The translations under genes were made by a program, and so were the position numbers. The notes below the pieces were generated by a model. It ran no database searches. It was not told the origin of the DNA and saw only the letters and a list, made by a program, of their open reading frames with translations. Positions 1 to 8,438 of a stretch of 47,905 nucleotides of DNA are shown piece after piece. The stretch lies in the NCBI GenBank assembly GCA_029256325.1, contig JAQSYD010000021.1:1-47905 (forward strand). The letters are read 5' to 3'. Position 1 is the first letter of the stretch. Each line of letters starts with the position of its first letter. Source of the stretch: Clostridia bacterium (GTDB lineage Bacteria > Bacillota > Clostridia > Lutisporales > Lutisporaceae).

Positions 1-516
1 AATATCATCGCCTAACCCCGGTACCATTACCATAACTACTGTATCTGCAAGCTTTACAATATCAACTTCTGATTGCCCTACACCTACAGTTTCAATAAAT
101 ATATAATCCATACCGAATATATCCAGTATCCTAACAGCATCATGGGCTGCCTTGGATAATCCCCCTAAAGCACCTCTGGTGCCCATACTGCGAATGAACA
201 CCCCTTGGTCTGTACTAAGGTCGTTCATCCTGACTCTATCTCCCAGTATGGCTCCACCGGTAAAGGGACTTGTAGGATCTACAGCTATTATTCCTACCTT
301 CTTGTTCTGCTGACGTAAAAGCTTTGCCAATTTGTCTGTAACTGTACTTTTCCCTGCACCCGGAGGCCCTGTAATTCCTATTATCCTAGCCTTGCCAGTG
401 AGATGATAGCATTCTCTGATAATCTTTACTGCCTCTTCATCTCCATTTTCAGCCAAGGTAATAAGTCTGGCGGCAGCTCTTTTGTCACCCTTTAATAAGC
501 CTGCCTTTATATCCAT
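1..516 (-). CDS. meaB: Methylmalonyl-CoA mutase-associated GTPase MeaB (partial, 3' end outside window)
   Basis: G3E-family P-loop GTPase that gates cobalamin loading and protects methylmalonyl-CoA mutase from inactivation. I translated 172 codons on the minus strand. Residues about 47-58 read GITGPPGAGKST (Walker A), followed by VGIIAVDPTSPFTGGAILGDR and an ETVGVGQSE segment, both typical of MeaB/ArgK. The ATG at 516 is preceded by AGGTG at good spacing. The reading frame is open to base 1, so the C-terminal half is missing only because the window ends. It lies downstream of mcmA1-mcmA2 on the same strand, the usual partner arrangement. The 158-bp gap to mcmA2 is filled by palindromic repeats, so how the two genes are co-expressed is unclear. 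Confidence 0.93.
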   Translation of the reverse strand, partial: MDIKAGLLKGDKRAAARLITLAENGDEEAVKIIRECYHLTGKARIIGITGPPGAGKSTVTDKLAKLLRQQNKKVGIIAVDPTSPFTGGAILGDRVRMNDLSTDQGVFIRSMGTRGALGGLSKAAHDAVRILDIFGMDYIFIETVGVGQSEVDIVKLADTVVMVMVPGLGDDI

Positions 517-525
517 ATTAACACC

Positions 526-574
526 TATATGTTTTGCACGATACCTCTTACATTAAATCAGAATGTGCAAAACA
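526..574. repeat. 49-bp dispersed hairpin repeat, copy 1
   Basis: Begins TATATGTTTTGCAC and ends GTGCAAAACA. The 10-bp arms TGTTTTGCAC / GTGCAAAACA are perfect and enclose a 25-nt loop. The copy at 15094-15142 matches at 41 of 49 positions by hand alignment, including both arms and the same loop length. It sits directly against the meaB ribosome binding site. Confidence 0.75.
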
Positions 575-587
575 TTTTCCTTTACTC

Positions 588-672
588 ATATGTTGCGAAA
601 AATACAGTTCTGATTGCACAAAAGCAGATGCTTCTACTGATTTTGCATATAATATATTTTTTCGCAACATAT
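588..672. repeat. Long imperfect palindrome between mcmA2 and meaB
   Basis: The arms at 588-604 and 655-672 (ATATGTTGCGAAAAATA and its complement) pair over 17 bp with one extra base. A second nested pairing lies inside (TGCACAAAAGCAG with CTGATTTTGCA). The right arm ends two bases before the mcmA2 stop codon. Together with the 526-574 repeat it fills almost the whole gap between the genes. There is no T-run, so it is not an ordinary terminator. Confidence 0.65.
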
Positions 673-674
673 AT

Positions 675-1073
675 TTATTTTCTTTTAATATTTTGCTTTA
701 TAAAATCTATCGTTAAAGTAGTAGGAGTTCCAGGTGTGAAAATTGCAGCTATTCCTGCATTTAGCAGTCCCGGAATATCATCCTCCGGAATAACTCCTCC
801 GCCTACTACCAGAACATCATCCACGCCTTTTTCTTTAAGTAAAGCTACTACCTTTGGGAAAAGGTGATTGTGTGCACCTGAAAGTATGCTCATTGCAAGG
901 CAGTCAGCATCTTCTTGTATCACTGCCTCTACAATTTGTTCTGGTGTTTGTCTTAAACCTGTATAAATTACTTCCATTCCTGCGTCTCTCAATGATCTAG
1001 CGACTACCTTAGCTCCTCTATCATGTCCGTCTAGTCCCGGTTTCGCCACAACAACTCTGATTGGTCTATCCAC
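675..1073 (-). CDS. mcmA2: Methylmalonyl-CoA mutase, C-terminal cobalamin-binding subunit
   Basis: Small B12-binding subunit (132 aa) of the split methylmalonyl-CoA mutase, which interconverts (R)-methylmalonyl-CoA and succinyl-CoA. The cobalamin signature DxHxxG is present as DGHDRG at residues 15-20, so His17 is the expected lower cobalt ligand. SILSGAH and VVGGGVIP supply the other nucleotide-loop contacts. The whole protein is one Rossmann-type B12 domain, the length expected when catalytic and binding domains are separate genes. It follows mcmA1 after a single base, so the two are almost certainly translationally coupled. Confidence 0.95.
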   Translation of the reverse strand: MDRPIRVVVAKPGLDGHDRGAKVVARSLRDAGMEVIYTGLRQTPEQIVEAVIQEDADCLAMSILSGAHNHLFPKVVALLKEKGVDDVLVVGGGVIPEDDIPGLLNAGIAAIFTPGTPTTLTIDFIKQNIKRK

Positions 1074-1074
1074 T

Positions 1075-2709
1075 TTAATTACCTCCTTGAATAATCAATT
1101 TTGCATAGGTTCTAACTGCTTCCAATATGAAAGGCATAAGGTTTTCATCTGTTTGGGCAGCATTTTTCAAAGCTTCTAAAGCTGTATTTACCTTGTTGTT
1201 GTCTCTCTCTTCTCTTAAGTTCTCCAGCTTCTTCCTTTGAAGCTCACCTACAACAGGGTCTACTTTTAATAAGCCTTTTGGCGCACCTTCTTTGATTTGG
1301 AATTTGTTCATGCCTACAATAATTCTCTCATTTGATTCAATTTCCATTTGATACTTGTATGAGCTATCTTGTATTTCCTGTTGAATGTAGCCTCGCTCGA
1401 TCGCCTTTACCGCACCACCGATATCATCAATTTTCTTTATATATTCCATTGCTTTTGTCTCTATGTCGTTTGTCATGGCTTCAACATAGTAGGAACCCGC
1501 TAATGGATCAACTGTCTCTGTTACGCCAGCTTCATATGCAACTATTTGCTGAGTTCTAAGCGCTATTCTTACAGCATCTTCAGTTGGAAGAGCCAACGCC
1601 TCATCCTTAGAATTTGTATGCAGGGATTGAGTTCCGCCCATAACAGCTGCCAGTGTTTGTATCGTAACTCTGATAATATTGTTATCAGGCTGCTGTGCTG
1701 TTAAAGTGGATCCACCAGTTTGTGTATGGAATCTAAGCATCATTGATTTTGGATCCTTCGCATGGAATCTTTCCTTCATAATCTTGGCCCATAATCTTCT
1801 TGCCGCTCTGTACTTTGAAACCTCTTCTAGCAGGTCATTGTGTGCATTGAAGAAGAAAGATAATCTTGGACCAAAATCATCAACATCAAGACCGGCCTTA
1901 ATTGCTGCTTCTACATAGGCAATTCCGTCAGCTAATGTAAATGCTACTTCTTGCGCTGCGTTTGAACCGGCTTCTCTGATGTGATAACCACTGATAGAAA
2001 TCGTATTCCACTTTGGAACATGCTTGGAGCAATATTCAAATATGTTTGTGATCAATCGCATGGATGGTTCTACTGGGAATATATATGTACCTCTGGCTAT
2101 GTATTCTTTCAGTATGTCGTTTTGAATTGTACCCGATAACTGCTCTGCTGAGACTCCTTGCTTTTCCGCAACTGCAATATACATTGCTAGCAATACTGCA
2201 GCAGGTGCATTAATTGTCATGGATGTGGTTACCTTGTCTAATGGAATACCATCAAATAGAGTTTCCATATCCTTAAGTGAGTCTATGGCAACACCAACTT
2301 TACCTACCTCACCTTCTGAAAGGCTGTGGTCTGAATCGTAACCGATTTGAGTTGGCAGGTCAAAAGCTACGCTTAAGCCTGTTTGTCCTTGCGCCAATAG
2401 GTATTTATATCTATTATTGGACTCTTCTGCAGTCGCAAATCCAGCATACTGTCTCATGGTCCAGAATCTTCCTCTGTACATGGTGGGCTGCACGCCTCTT
2501 GTATATGGGTATTGTGCAGGATTTGAAAGCTCAGTGGCATAATCCATGTTTTCAACATCAGCAGGTGTATACACTCTCTTAATTTCCATGCCTGAGGATG
2601 TTTTAAATATCACTTTTCTCTCTGGTTGTTTTTCAAGCTTTGCCTTAACATTATTGTCCCATTTTTCTACTGCAGCATTAATTTCCGCAGTTTTTTGCTT
2701 ATCAAACAT
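1075..2709 (-). CDS. mcmA1: Methylmalonyl-CoA mutase, catalytic large subunit
   Basis: TIM-barrel catalytic subunit (544 aa), about the length of family members that lack a fused B12 domain. Recognisable blocks are [20 protein letters not shown] near residues 68-87, which contains the substrate-binding tyrosine region, then [37 protein letters not shown] and [16 protein letters not shown]. The start ATG follows AAGGAGGGTAAAT. It is the first gene of an mcmA1-mcmA2-meaB unit that serves propionate/succinate metabolism or branched-chain and odd-chain carbon degradation. Direction cannot be decided because the epimerase and decarboxylase genes are not in the window. Confidence 0.96.
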   Translation of the reverse strand: MFDKQKTAEINAAVEKWDNNVKAKLEKQPERKVIFKTSSGMEIKRVYTPADVENMDYATELSNPAQYPYTRGVQPTMYRGRFWTMRQYAGFATAEESNNRYKYLLAQGQTGLSVAFDLPTQIGYDSDHSLSEGEVGKVGVAIDSLKDMETLFDGIPLDKVTTSMTINAPAAVLLAMYIAVAEKQGVSAEQLSGTIQNDILKEYIARGTYIFPVEPSMRLITNIFEYCSKHVPKWNTISISGYHIREAGSNAAQEVAFTLADGIAYVEAAIKAGLDVDDFGPRLSFFFNAHNDLLEEVSKYRAARRLWAKIMKERFHAKDPKSMMLRFHTQTGGSTLTAQQPDNNIIRVTIQTLAAVMGGTQSLHTNSKDEALALPTEDAVRIALRTQQIVAYEAGVTETVDPLAGSYYVEAMTNDIETKAMEYIKKIDDIGGAVKAIERGYIQQEIQDSSYKYQMEIESNERIIVGMNKFQIKEGAPKGLLKVDPVVGELQRKKLENLREERDNNKVNTALEALKNAAQTDENLMPFILEAVRTYAKLIIQGGN

Positions 2710-2750
2710 ATTTACCCTCCTTAAACTGACACTTTATTTAATTTTTATTG

Positions 2751-2787
2751 ATTGTAATTCATTGCAATAATAGTATATTCACAATCT
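2751..2787. promoter_or_regulatory. Inverted repeat upstream of mcmA1, possible operator
   Basis: GATTGT ... ACAATC arms of 6 bp lie about 40-80 bases upstream of the mcmA1 start, in the region where its promoter should be. I could not pick a convincing -35/-10 pair in the 221-bp gap. A role as operator is only a possibility. Confidence 0.2.
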
Positions 2788-2930
2788 AATGCAGTAATGA
2801 ATCTTTACTTTCATCATTTATACAATATTGCAAGTTTTCCGTCGTTATCATTAATATATTACCATATATGCTTATAATATGGATATAAAAATGATTGTTT
2901 ATTTTTTAACAATATGCAGTCTTTATCATA

Positions 2931-3329
2931 TTACTTTGCAGCTTTGTTCTCTGTTCTTTTAAGGAACTTAGCCAGTTCTATGATATATCTCTCATGAGTA
3001 CCTTCCCCAATTTTTTCAGTCTCGTCATAGGCTTCTATATCAAAGGATAGCTTTTTTCCTTCTATCTTTGTAAGTACGGCAACAGCCTTCACCTTCATAC
3101 CCACTGGTGTGGCTGCCATATGCTTTGCGTTTACAATTGTACCTACTGTGGCAAAGCCCTCTCCCAAATGTTCATCCACTGCCATTAAAGCTGCTTTCTC
3201 CATTAGTCCTATCATCATTGGCGTAGCAAGCACCTTAACTCCGCCACTGCCAAATGCCATAGCAGTATGCTGCTGCTCAACTGCAAGCTCTATTTCTGCC
3301 CGCATGCCTATTTCTAAATTAAATCCCAT
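2931..3329 (-). CDS. Thioesterase, fluoroacetyl-CoA thioesterase (FlK)-like hotdog protein
   Basis: Single hotdog-fold domain, 132 aa. Measured from the chosen start, Thr36, Glu44 and His70 occur with exactly the spacing of the FlK triad Thr42/Glu50/His76, and the block HMAATPVGM is characteristic of this family. It probably hydrolyses an acyl-CoA, but the substrate cannot be read from sequence. An in-frame ATG exists at 3362, but the AAGGAG ribosome site lies only 4-7 bases before two ATGs at 3332 and 3329, so translation should start there. A TATAAT-like -10 lies near 3380 without a clear -35. It is transcribed toward mcmA1, suggesting a CoA-thioester clean-up role. Confidence 0.85.
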   Translation of the reverse strand: MGFNLEIGMRAEIELAVEQQHTAMAFGSGGVKVLATPMMIGLMEKAALMAVDEHLGEGFATVGTIVNAKHMAATPVGMKVKAVAVLTKIEGKKLSFDIEAYDETEKIGEGTHERYIIELAKFLKRTENKAAK

Positions 3330-3381
3330 CATAACACTCCTTCTCTTGCAAAATAATCGCATAGTACTATTATATCAAAAA

Positions 3382-3445
3382 ATGCCATGAAAAATATAAA
3401 AGTGACGGAAAACAAATTAGTTCCTGCAATTTTTCATGATGGCAT
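3382..3445. repeat. Imperfect intergenic palindrome
   Basis: ATGCCATGAAAAAT on the left pairs with ATTTTTCATGATGGCAT on the right, with a 3-base bulge and a loop of about 33 nt. It sits between the ftsH terminator and the thioesterase promoter region. Confidence 0.5.
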
Positions 3446-3472
3446 AAAAAAAGAAGGCCAATTGGCCTTCTC
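3444..3472 (-). terminator. Rho-independent terminator of ftsH
   Basis: On the minus strand GAAGGCCAATTGGCCTTC is a perfect hairpin followed by a run of seven T. It starts six bases after the ftsH stop codon. Confidence 0.9.
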
Positions 3473-3477
3473 TCCCG

Positions 3478-5289
3478 TTATGCTTGCGCAAATATTTCTT
3501 CAAATTCCTGTTCATCAAGCTTTTCTCTTTCGAGAAGAGCTTGAGCTACAGCGTGCAGCTTATCGATATTATCTTTTAGAAGCTGCTCGGCATGGTTATA
3601 TCCTTTGTCGATAACGCCTCTAACTTCTTTATCAATGAGTGCTGCAACTTCTTCACTGTAATTGCGGCTGCGCGCTAAATCTCTTCCTATGAATACTTCA
3701 TCATGATCTGTTCCAAATGTAATAGGTCCAAATACATCACTCATACCATATTCGGTAATCATTTTTCTAGCAATATTTGTCGATCTTTCAATATCATTCT
3801 TAGCTCCTGTGCTTATATCATTCAGCACAAGCTTTTCTGCTACTCTGCCACCAAGCAAGCTGACAATTTCCTGCTCTAACTCAGACTTTGACATATAGAA
3901 TTTGTCCTGCCTTGGAAGAGATATCGTATATCCTCCCGCTCTGCCTCTTGGTATAATTGATATCTGATGTACAGGATCTGCATTTGGCAGCAGCTTTTGT
4001 ATCACAGCATGACCTGCCTCATGATAAGCTGTAAGCTTTTTATCCTGTTCACTAACAACCTTGCTTTTCTTTTCTGGTCCCGCTATAACTCTGATAACAG
4101 CTTCTTCTATATCTTTAAGCTCAATTTTTCTCTTGTTTTTTCTTGCAGCCAGAAGTGCCGATTCATTCATAACATTTTCAAGGTCAGCCGGTGTAAACCC
4201 AGGTGTTGATTTTGCCAGTACACTTAATTCTACATCAACTGCAAGAGGTTTGTTTCTAGCATGTATCTTTAAAATTTCTTCTCTTGCTTTTACATCAGGT
4301 ATTCCAACCATGATTTGTCTATCAAAACGACCGGGTCTCAACAGTGCCGGATCTAATATGTCAGGTCTGTTGGTTGCTGCAATAATAATGATACCTTCAT
4401 TTATACTGAAACCATCCATCTCAACCAGCAGTTGATTCAGTGTTTGCTCTCTTTCATCATGTCCACCGCCTAAGCCGGCGCCTCTTTGGCGACCAACAGC
4501 GTCAATTTCGTCAATAAATATAATACATGGTGAGCTTTTCTTTGCTTGTTCAAACAAATCTCTAACTCTTGAAGCACCTACCCCTACAAACATTTCCACA
4601 AAGTCGGAACCGCTTATGGAAAAGAAAGGTACTCCCGCTTCACCAGCTACTGCTTTGGCTAAATATGTTTTACCCGTTCCCGGAGGTCCTACCAAAAGAA
4701 CACCCTTTGGTATTCTGGCTCCAAGCTCGATAAACTTTCTTGGTGCTTTTAAGAAATCAACGATTTCTCCCATTTCTTCTTTTTCTTCATCTGCTCCTGC
4801 TACATCTGCAAAAGTCACCTTTTTCTTATCATCTGTATGCAGCTTTGCTTTACTCTTACCGAAGGACATCACTCTGTTTCCTCCGCCTTGAGTCTGCTGC
4901 GTTAATATAAAGAAGAAAACAATCAGCAGTACTATTAAGCCCAACGTAGGCAGAATTGAAAACCATGTTGCTGACTGATTTTTAGGTTCAATTTCAATGA
5001 TAAGCTTTCCTTGTGATACAAGCTCACTTACTTTGTCTTCTGTAAGATATTCTGTAAATACAATACCTTCAAACCGATTGCCTTCTAACGTCTTGCCTGA
5101 AACAGAGGAAATTCCGCCCAAGTCTGACACTGTAATCTTGTTGATTTTACCGCTTTCTATCATGGTTATTAAATTTGTGTAGTTAAGCCTATCCTTATTG
5201 GATTCAATGCTCTGCACAAAATTAATAAACATTATAATAATGATAAATATCAATAAATAAAAACTAATTCCTCTTACGAATTTTTTCAA
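3478..5289 (-). CDS. ftsH: ATP-dependent zinc metalloprotease FtsH
   Basis: Membrane-anchored AAA+ protease (603 aa) that degrades misassembled membrane proteins and regulators. Two N-terminal membrane segments (about 8-25 and 108-130) flank an extracytoplasmic domain. The AAA module carries GPPGTGKT (Walker A), [13 protein letters not shown] (Walker B) and RPGRFDRQI (second region of homology). The zinc site is HEAGH, with a downstream acidic ligand region. The start codon is TTG at 5289: AAAGGAGG lies 7 bases upstream, while an overlapping ATG in another frame opens only a nine-codon peptide. A consensus promoter lies at 5368-5396 and a terminator follows, so it can be transcribed alone at the end of the tilS-hpt-ftsH string. 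Confidence 0.98.
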   Translation of the reverse strand: MKKFVRGISFYLLIFIIIIMFINFVQSIESNKDRLNYTNLITMIESGKINKITVSDLGGISSVSGKTLEGNRFEGIVFTEYLTEDKVSELVSQGKLIIEIEPKNQSATWFSILPTLGLIVLLIVFFFILTQQTQGGGNRVMSFGKSKAKLHTDDKKKVTFADVAGADEEKEEMGEIVDFLKAPRKFIELGARIPKGVLLVGPPGTGKTYLAKAVAGEAGVPFFSISGSDFVEMFVGVGASRVRDLFEQAKKSSPCIIFIDEIDAVGRQRGAGLGGGHDEREQTLNQLLVEMDGFSINEGIIIIAATNRPDILDPALLRPGRFDRQIMVGIPDVKAREEILKIHARNKPLAVDVELSVLAKSTPGFTPADLENVMNESALLAARKNKRKIELKDIEEAVIRVIAGPEKKSKVVSEQDKKLTAYHEAGHAVIQKLLPNADPVHQISIIPRGRAGGYTISLPRQDKFYMSKSELEQEIVSLLGGRVAEKLVLNDISTGAKNDIERSTNIARKMITEYGMSDVFGPITFGTDHDEVFIGRDLARSRNYSEEVAALIDKEVRGVIDKGYNHAEQLLKDNIDKLHAVAQALLEREKLDEQEFEEIFAQA

Positions 5290-5367
5290 ACATAGCCCTC
5301 CTTTAGCGCATGTTCCATAGAGCTACCCAACAGTAACAATGCTGCTGGATAAATCTGCAATATAATA

Positions 5368-5396
5368 ATTCTATCACAGGCATTTTTAAAACTCAA
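5368..5396 (-). promoter_or_regulatory. Sigma-A-type promoter of ftsH
   Basis: Minus strand TTGAGT, 17-base spacer, TAGAAT. It lies about 80 bases upstream of the ftsH start in the hpt-ftsH gap. Confidence 0.7.
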
Positions 5397-5487
5397 CTTT
5401 ATAATGCCTTTTTATTATCCAAAATAACCTGTCTATAGGAAACAAAGGATTATATGTAGTCGCTGTACTTCTTATTACACACTTGCT

Positions 5488-6027
5488 TTATTTTGTATAT
5501 ACTTCCGGTTTTAGAATGCCTACATAAGGAAGATTTCTATAAACCTCTGCATAATCTAAACCATAGCCTATAACAAATTCATCAGGGATCTGGAAACCCT
5601 TAAACTCTATTTCCACCTCTGATTTTCTTCTCTCAGGTTTATCAAGCAAGCTGCATACCTTTACACTGTTTGCATTTCTAGATTTTAAGTACTCCATCAA
5701 ATAGCTGAGAGTCAAGCCGGAATCCACAATGTCCTCAACAATTAATACGTCCTTGCCTTGAATATCTTTTTCTAAGTCCTTTATGATTCTCACTACCCCG
5801 GAAGATTTTGTTGAATGTCCATAGCTGGATACTACCATAAAATCCATTGTTAAGGGCAGGTTTATTTCTCTCACCAAATCTGATAAAAATACTACGCAGC
5901 CTTTTAGTACTCCGATTACAACCAAATCCTTACCTCTATAGTATTCTGTAATTTTCGCTCCCAATTCCTTCGTTTTTGCTTTAATTTGTTCTTCAGTAAT
6001 TAGTATTTCCTTTATGTCATTATGCAT
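5488..6027 (-). CDS. hpt: Hypoxanthine phosphoribosyltransferase
   Basis: Type I PRTase (179 aa) that salvages hypoxanthine (and probably guanine) with PRPP to IMP/GMP. The PRPP loop is present as VLIVEDIVDSGLTLSYL, and the hood region ends ...FVIGYGLDYAEVYRNLPYVGIL, typical of bacterial HPRT. The first 16 bases overlap the end of tilS. A perfect AAAGGAGG inside tilS drives the ATG at 6027. The tilS-hpt-ftsH order is the standard Firmicute arrangement. Confidence 0.97.
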   Translation of the reverse strand: MHNDIKEILITEEQIKAKTKELGAKITEYYRGKDLVVIGVLKGCVVFLSDLVREINLPLTMDFMVVSSYGHSTKSSGVVRIIKDLEKDIQGKDVLIVEDIVDSGLTLSYLMEYLKSRNANSVKVCSLLDKPERRKSEVEIEFKGFQIPDEFVIGYGLDYAEVYRNLPYVGILKPEVYTK

Positions 6028-7457
6028 GTTGTTTCCTCCTTTGTTCCATTTATATTATTATGTAAAAAGCCGCAATTATTACAGCTAAGTACGATCACAT
6101 TTTGAGTGTTTGATGTAATTTTATATTTTTCACTGATTATACTGCCTAGGATCCAAACAATTTCATTGCCGTCTGCTACCAGCAGTATTTGATCCCTTTT
6201 TTCTTTGGGAATTTTTTTATCGATAAAATAATCCTTTAGCTTTTTACTTCCCTTCATGCCTATGGGAGAAAAAATGTCCCCCTGCTCTCTGCTTCTGACT
6301 ATAAGCTCATGCTTGACCTTATCGGAATCCAGATATACAGTGTTAAAGCTTTTGGGTACCGAAGACAATTCCCTGATACTCATTCCTTTGACGCTAATAC
6401 TCGCATTGATCTCATGAATAAAGCTATCACTATTATATTTTAACTTATAATAACATTTTTTATCAGGGTTCTCAATCTTTTTACTAATAATTAAATTTTC
6501 ATAGGAGATATATGCCTTTAAGCTTTTTGGCAGCTCAATGGCCGCCCCTGTGCTTTTATCAAAAAGCTCAATGATCCCTTGAAAGTGCTTGTATTCAAAG
6601 CCGTTCAAGGTGTCAGCAATACTTTCAACAGCCTTTCGCAGCAGGCGTTTTTGCATGGCAGGATGCAGCTTCTTCAAACGCTCTGTCTTTATCGTTATGC
6701 AATCCTCTTTGATTTCACCAATATTTTTTAATAATTCCTCCGTCTGCTGTTCTAAATAGTCATTTTCTTCTCTAACCACCTGTCCCAGTCTGACCAAAGC
6801 ATCATTTATACTGGGATTGAAGCTCTTTTTAAGATAAGGTATAAGCTCCAGTCTGATCTTATTTCTTAAATAAATGGGCTGCAAATTTGTCTTATCTATT
6901 CTAGGCTGCAAATGATTCTGTCTGCAGTAAGCCTCAATGCTTTGTCTATCCTGTTCCAACAGAGGACGTATTATATCATTTCTAACTGCATCTATACCCT
7001 TTAATCCTTCTAATCCGGTACCTCTGACAAGACGCATAAGAATGGTCTCCACATTATCATTCAAATTCTGTGCTACTGCAATTTTGTTGCCTTTAATTGC
7101 TTCTTTTACTTCATCAAATAGCCTGTAGCGTATTTCTCTGCCTGCTTCCTCAGAGGAAAGTCCATGCTCCTTGGCATATGCAGGTACATCAAAGGTCTCA
7201 ATCCTATGAGGTATCTCCCAAGCTTGACAAATCTGCGCTACGAATTCAGCATCCCTATCTGCATCAATACCGCGAAATTGATGGTTAAGATGAACCGCAA
7301 AGAGCTTAATATTCAGCTCAGTTTTTAGAGTATTTAACACATGCAAAAGACATAGTGAATCTGCTCCACCGGAAACACCCACTACAACGATATCTCCACT
7401 TTTAATCATTTCATATTTTTCAATTGTAGCCTTTACACTGTCAATAAAATTCTTCAT
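6012..7457 (-). CDS. tilS: tRNA(Ile)-lysidine synthase TilS
   Basis: N-type ATP pyrophosphatase (481 aa) that lysidinylates C34 of the CAU-anticodon tRNA-Ile so that it reads AUA. The PP-loop GVSGGADSLCLL is at residues about 28-39. HLNHQFRG and RVRGTGLEGLKGI-type blocks follow, with the C-terminal TilS substrate-binding domains (REQGDIFSPIGMKGSKKLKDYF). It has the full length of the Bacillus/Clostridium form. It overlaps hpt by 16 bases and is preceded by the yabT terminator. None of the tRNAs in this window is its substrate: the elongator and initiator CAU tRNAs here are both Met types. Confidence 0.97.
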   Translation of the reverse strand: MKNFIDSVKATIEKYEMIKSGDIVVVGVSGGADSLCLLHVLNTLKTELNIKLFAVHLNHQFRGIDADRDAEFVAQICQAWEIPHRIETFDVPAYAKEHGLSSEEAGREIRYRLFDEVKEAIKGNKIAVAQNLNDNVETILMRLVRGTGLEGLKGIDAVRNDIIRPLLEQDRQSIEAYCRQNHLQPRIDKTNLQPIYLRNKIRLELIPYLKKSFNPSINDALVRLGQVVREENDYLEQQTEELLKNIGEIKEDCITIKTERLKKLHPAMQKRLLRKAVESIADTLNGFEYKHFQGIIELFDKSTGAAIELPKSLKAYISYENLIISKKIENPDKKCYYKLKYNSDSFIHEINASISVKGMSIRELSSVPKSFNTVYLDSDKVKHELIVRSREQGDIFSPIGMKGSKKLKDYFIDKKIPKEKRDQILLVADGNEIVWILGSIISEKYKITSNTQNVIVLSCNNCGFLHNNINGTKEETTCIMT

Positions 7458-7549
7458 TTAAAACCTACCCAAAATATAGTATAACTAAAATTCTATAGTT
7501 ACCTATTCATATTGTCAATAATGCAAAAATATAAAAGCACGCTGTCTGT

Positions 7550-7592
7550 AAAAGAAAAACGATTTCTGCTAAAATATAAAAGCAAAAATCGT
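7550..7592 (-). terminator. Terminator overlapping the yabT stop codon
   Basis: Minus strand ACGATTTTTGCT, 10-nt loop, AGCAGAAATCGT, then TTTTTCTTTT. The yabT stop TAG (7571-7569) lies inside the hairpin. Confidence 0.75.
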
Positions 7593-8438
7593 TGCTGTTA
7601 ATAATAATACCAAAACTGCAATCAGTAAATTCAAAGCCGTTTTAATCCCATCAGGGTATTTTTGCTCTTCAGCTGCACAGCTAATCTGATTGTACAAAAT
7701 ATTGCAATCTCCCACTTGCCCTTCCAAGCAGTTTGCTATAACCTCAAATAACTTTGCTGATACCTTCTTCTTTCTTAGGCTGCTCATAATCTGCTCCAGC
7801 TTGTCTTTATCAGGGTCCAAGCTTTTGTTAAGCACCAAAGAGATAAAAAGTATAGCAATGGCAAAGGCTTGATAGCGATCATCCGCGATCCGCTTCCCCT
7901 TTCCCCAGCAAAGTCTGTCATACATGGGCGTAAACTCCTTTACGCTGCTGCCTGCCTGCACCAAGCTTCCAAAATCAATAAGCCTGATAAGACTGTTTTT
8001 ATGATCCACCATAATATTTTCATGCTTTAAATCTGTATAAATATAACCGTCCTCATTAATCTGCTTTAAAATTTGTATAATAATACACATAAGATATAGC
8101 TTAGTCCTTATATCCATCGTGTTGTTTTTTAGCGCTGATTTGAGATTGATGCCGCTAATATACTCCATAGTGAAATAGTGATACATCTTGTTCTGCTTTG
8201 AGAAATCATCCAAATCATAAACCTTCGGTACAAAACCCTTATCCTTAAATCTGCAGAGAAATCGGTATTCCTTTGTTATACTGATGATATCGTCGCTTAT
8301 CTTTAGCGCTAGCAATGTACCATAGCTATCCTGTACAAGATATATTTCTCCTACACCACCAGCACCCAGTCTTCTAATCAAGGTGTAGGTCTTGCCGGTC
8401 CACTGCCCCACAATCTTATCGTATTTATTACTATACAT
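7569..8438 (-). CDS. yabT: Tail-anchored serine/threonine protein kinase, YabT-like
   Basis: Hanks-type kinase of 289 aa. It has a glycine-rich loop LGAGGVGEIYLV, an ATP-binding lysine in LLALKIS, a catalytic loop YTDLKHENIMVD and a DFG motif in LIDFGSLV. The catalytic Asp, Lys and Asn are kept, but the usual HRD is YTD, so it is a non-RD kinase that would not depend on activation-loop phosphorylation in the usual way. A single C-terminal membrane helix (about 267-288) anchors it with the kinase domain in the cytoplasm. Position after spoIIE-yabS and before tilS matches B. subtilis yabT, a sporulation kinase. It overlaps yabS by 8 bases. Confidence 0.9.
   Translation of the reverse strand: MYSNKYDKIVGQWTGKTYTLIRRLGAGGVGEIYLVQDSYGTLLALKISDDIISITKEYRFLCRFKDKGFVPKVYDLDDFSKQNKMYHYFTMEYISGINLKSALKNNTMDIRTKLYLMCIIIQILKQINEDGYIYTDLKHENIMVDHKNSLIRLIDFGSLVQAGSSVKEFTPMYDRLCWGKGKRIADDRYQAFAIAILFISLVLNKSLDPDKDKLEQIMSSLRKKKVSAKLFEVIANCLEGQVGDCNILYNQISCAAEEQKYPDGIKTALNLLIAVLVLLLTATIFAFIF

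Noticed and set aside
529-867. Plus-strand frame across the mcmA2-meaB palindromes
   Set aside because: Runs antisense into mcmA2 and consists largely of palindrome sequence; no family resemblance.
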